Shown one piece after another: positions 5,463-6,129 of a stretch of DNA of 6,129 nt. Made by a program: the position numbers and the translations under genes. Every line of letters starts with the position of its first letter. Position 1 is the first letter of the stretch. The stretch is from Caldilineaceae bacterium (GTDB lineage Bacteria > Chloroflexota > Anaerolineae > Caldilineales > Caldilineaceae), in contig JAHBVH010000145.1 in the NCBI GenBank assembly GCA_019637645.1, forward strand, positions 1 through 6,129, given 5' to 3'. The notes beneath the pieces are model-generated. The model made no database searches and had not been told where the DNA came from. It worked only from the letters and a program-made list of their open reading frames with translations.

Positions 5463-5717
5463 ATGGTCGATAGCACTCAATACCCGGAACTATTACAACG
5501 CGTTACCTTTGACCAAGCGGTATTGGCCGGAAAGCCGGTGATTCGAGGGATGCGTATCTCCGTTGAGATGATTCTTGAGCTTTTGGCTAAAGGCGTAACC
5601 TGGCAAGAACTGCTAGAAGACTATCCACTTTTGGAAGCCGATGATCTACGGGCCGCACTCCTCTATGCTCGGCATCTGGTTGCTGGCGAGACCATTTTGG
5701 ATCGTGTGGCCGCATGA
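5463..5717 (+). CDS. DUF433 family antitoxin-like protein
   Basis: This 84-residue protein belongs to DUF433, small proteins with a winged-helix-like DNA-binding fold that are often paired with PIN-like DUF5615 proteins and viewed as putative antitoxins. The family signature GKPVIRGMRIS is at residues 23-33, followed by a helix-rich part with LLAKGVTWQELLEDYPLLEADDLRAAL (40-66), which matches the typical DYPxLxxxDIxAAL pattern. The length is normal. GGGAG (5451-5455) lies 7 nt before the ATG, a good ribosome binding site. Its stop overlaps the next gene's start by 4 bp (ATGA), giving coupled translation. Binding of its own promoter repeat at 5394-5413 is a reasonable inference. Confidence 0.9.
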   Translation: MVDSTQYPELLQRVTFDQAVLAGKPVIRGMRISVEMILELLAKGVTWQELLEDYPLLEADDLRAALLYARHLVAGETILDRVAA

Positions 5718-6061
5718 AATTTTTGCTCGATGTCAATGCCAGTGGTTCAGTGGCCCAATGGCTGGAGGAACTAGGGCATGATGTTGTGCAGGTGACCACC
5801 GTTGATGAGCGGATGAAAGATACGGATATTTTACAATGGGCAGTCCGTGAGCAGCGGGTTATCCTTACCACCGATCAAGATTTTGAAGAGCTAATCTGGC
5901 GGGAAAGTCGCTTGCACTGTGGTCTACTGCGATCAGAAAATGTACCACGCGCTGAACGCAAACGTTTACTGGCAGATACGTTGCACCACTATAGTCAAGC
6001 TTTAGCCGAGGGCGCAATTGTCATTGCCCTTAGCCGAAAAACCCGCATTCGGAGAAGGTAA
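5714..6061 (+). CDS. DUF5615 family PIN-like protein, putative toxin
   Basis: DUF5615 proteins have a PIN-like fold related to Mut7-C and VapC nucleases, and are predicted RNases in toxin-antitoxin-like pairs with DUF433. The 115-residue length is normal. The acidic residues expected of the active site are present: Asp6 in FLLDVN (3-8), Asp38 in DTDILQWA (36-43), and Asp54 and Asp56 in LTTDQDFEEL (51-60). The protein therefore looks intact. The family often has DEN after the first strand, whereas this one has DVN. It starts within the DUF433 stop (ATGA overlap), so it is probably made by translational coupling. RNase activity and toxicity are family-level predictions, not shown by the sequence. 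Confidence 0.9.
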   Translation: MKFLLDVNASGSVAQWLEELGHDVVQVTTVDERMKDTDILQWAVREQRVILTTDQDFEELIWRESRLHCGLLRSENVPRAERKRLLADTLHHYSQALAEGAIVIALSRKTRIRRR

Positions 6062-6069
6062 GGGGATGC

Positions 6070-6113
6070 GGTGACCAGTGACTGTCACCTTCGATACGTC
6101 TCGTTATGGGACG
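6070..6113 (+). repeat. Two small hairpins after the DUF5615 gene
   Basis: GGTGAC (6070-6075) and GTCACC (6084-6089) form a perfect 6-bp stem with an 8-nt loop. CGTCTC (6097-6102) and GGGACG (6108-6113) form a second stem with one G-U pair and a 5-nt loop. Neither is followed by a T tract. They may stabilise the 3' end of the mRNA or form a weak terminator. The window ends 16 bp later and no further gene is seen. Confidence 0.35.
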
Positions 6114-6129
6114 AAACGCATTCAATAAA

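Noticed and set aside
1..6129. CRISPR array, tRNA or rRNA gene
   Set aside because: No regularly spaced repeats and no tRNA- or rRNA-like conserved segments were seen.

Overview
The window carries part of a bacterial cell-surface polysaccharide locus interleaved with small accessory modules. Gene content and style suggest a member of the Chloroflexota, perhaps a filamentous Chloroflexales relative: fucose synthesis genes, an ABC-2 exporter permease, a NusG-paralogue antiterminator, DUF433/DUF5615 and DUF5678/retropepsin pairs, and REP-like palindromes. This is an inference from family distribution as I remember it, and no marker gene in the window settles it. A filamentous cyanobacterium is the main alternative.

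Left part (75-2404, + strand): a GDP-L-fucose synthase gene (fcl) is followed by GDP-mannose 4,6-dehydratase (gmd). Together they convert GDP-mannose to GDP-L-fucose, and the second-step gene comes first. The fcl gene carries what looks like a 57-bp in-frame insertion containing a palindrome. The 185-bp gap between the two genes holds a REP-like hairpin and a second inverted repeat.

Middle (2414-3198, - strand): a two-gene unit lies opposite to the polysaccharide genes. The first gene encodes a 121-residue protein with a ribbon-helix-helix-like N-terminus and a DUF5678-like C-terminus. The second, 2 bp downstream, encodes a retropepsin-type aspartyl protease broken by one in-frame TAA codon. 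The unit has a strong extended -10 promoter. A perfect 10-bp palindrome lies between this promoter and a TATAAT box facing the other way.

Right-middle (3310-5379, + strand): an ABC-2 polysaccharide-export permease without its ATPase partner is followed by a likely intrinsic terminator. A new extended -10 promoter, a leader of roughly 430 nt without a recognisable gene, and a NusG-like antitermination factor with NGN and KOW domains come next.

Right end (5463-6061, + strand): a DUF433 antitoxin-like gene overlaps a DUF5615 PIN-like gene by 4 bp, which is a typical toxin-antitoxin arrangement. Its promoter is embedded in a perfect 7-bp inverted repeat that looks like an autoregulatory operator. 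The last 68 bases hold only small hairpins.

Working model: fcl and gmd supply an activated sugar, the permease exports the finished or growing glycan with an ATPase encoded elsewhere, and the NusG paralogue may help polymerase read through long glycan operons. The DUF5678/protease and DUF433/DUF5615 pairs look like accessory insertions.
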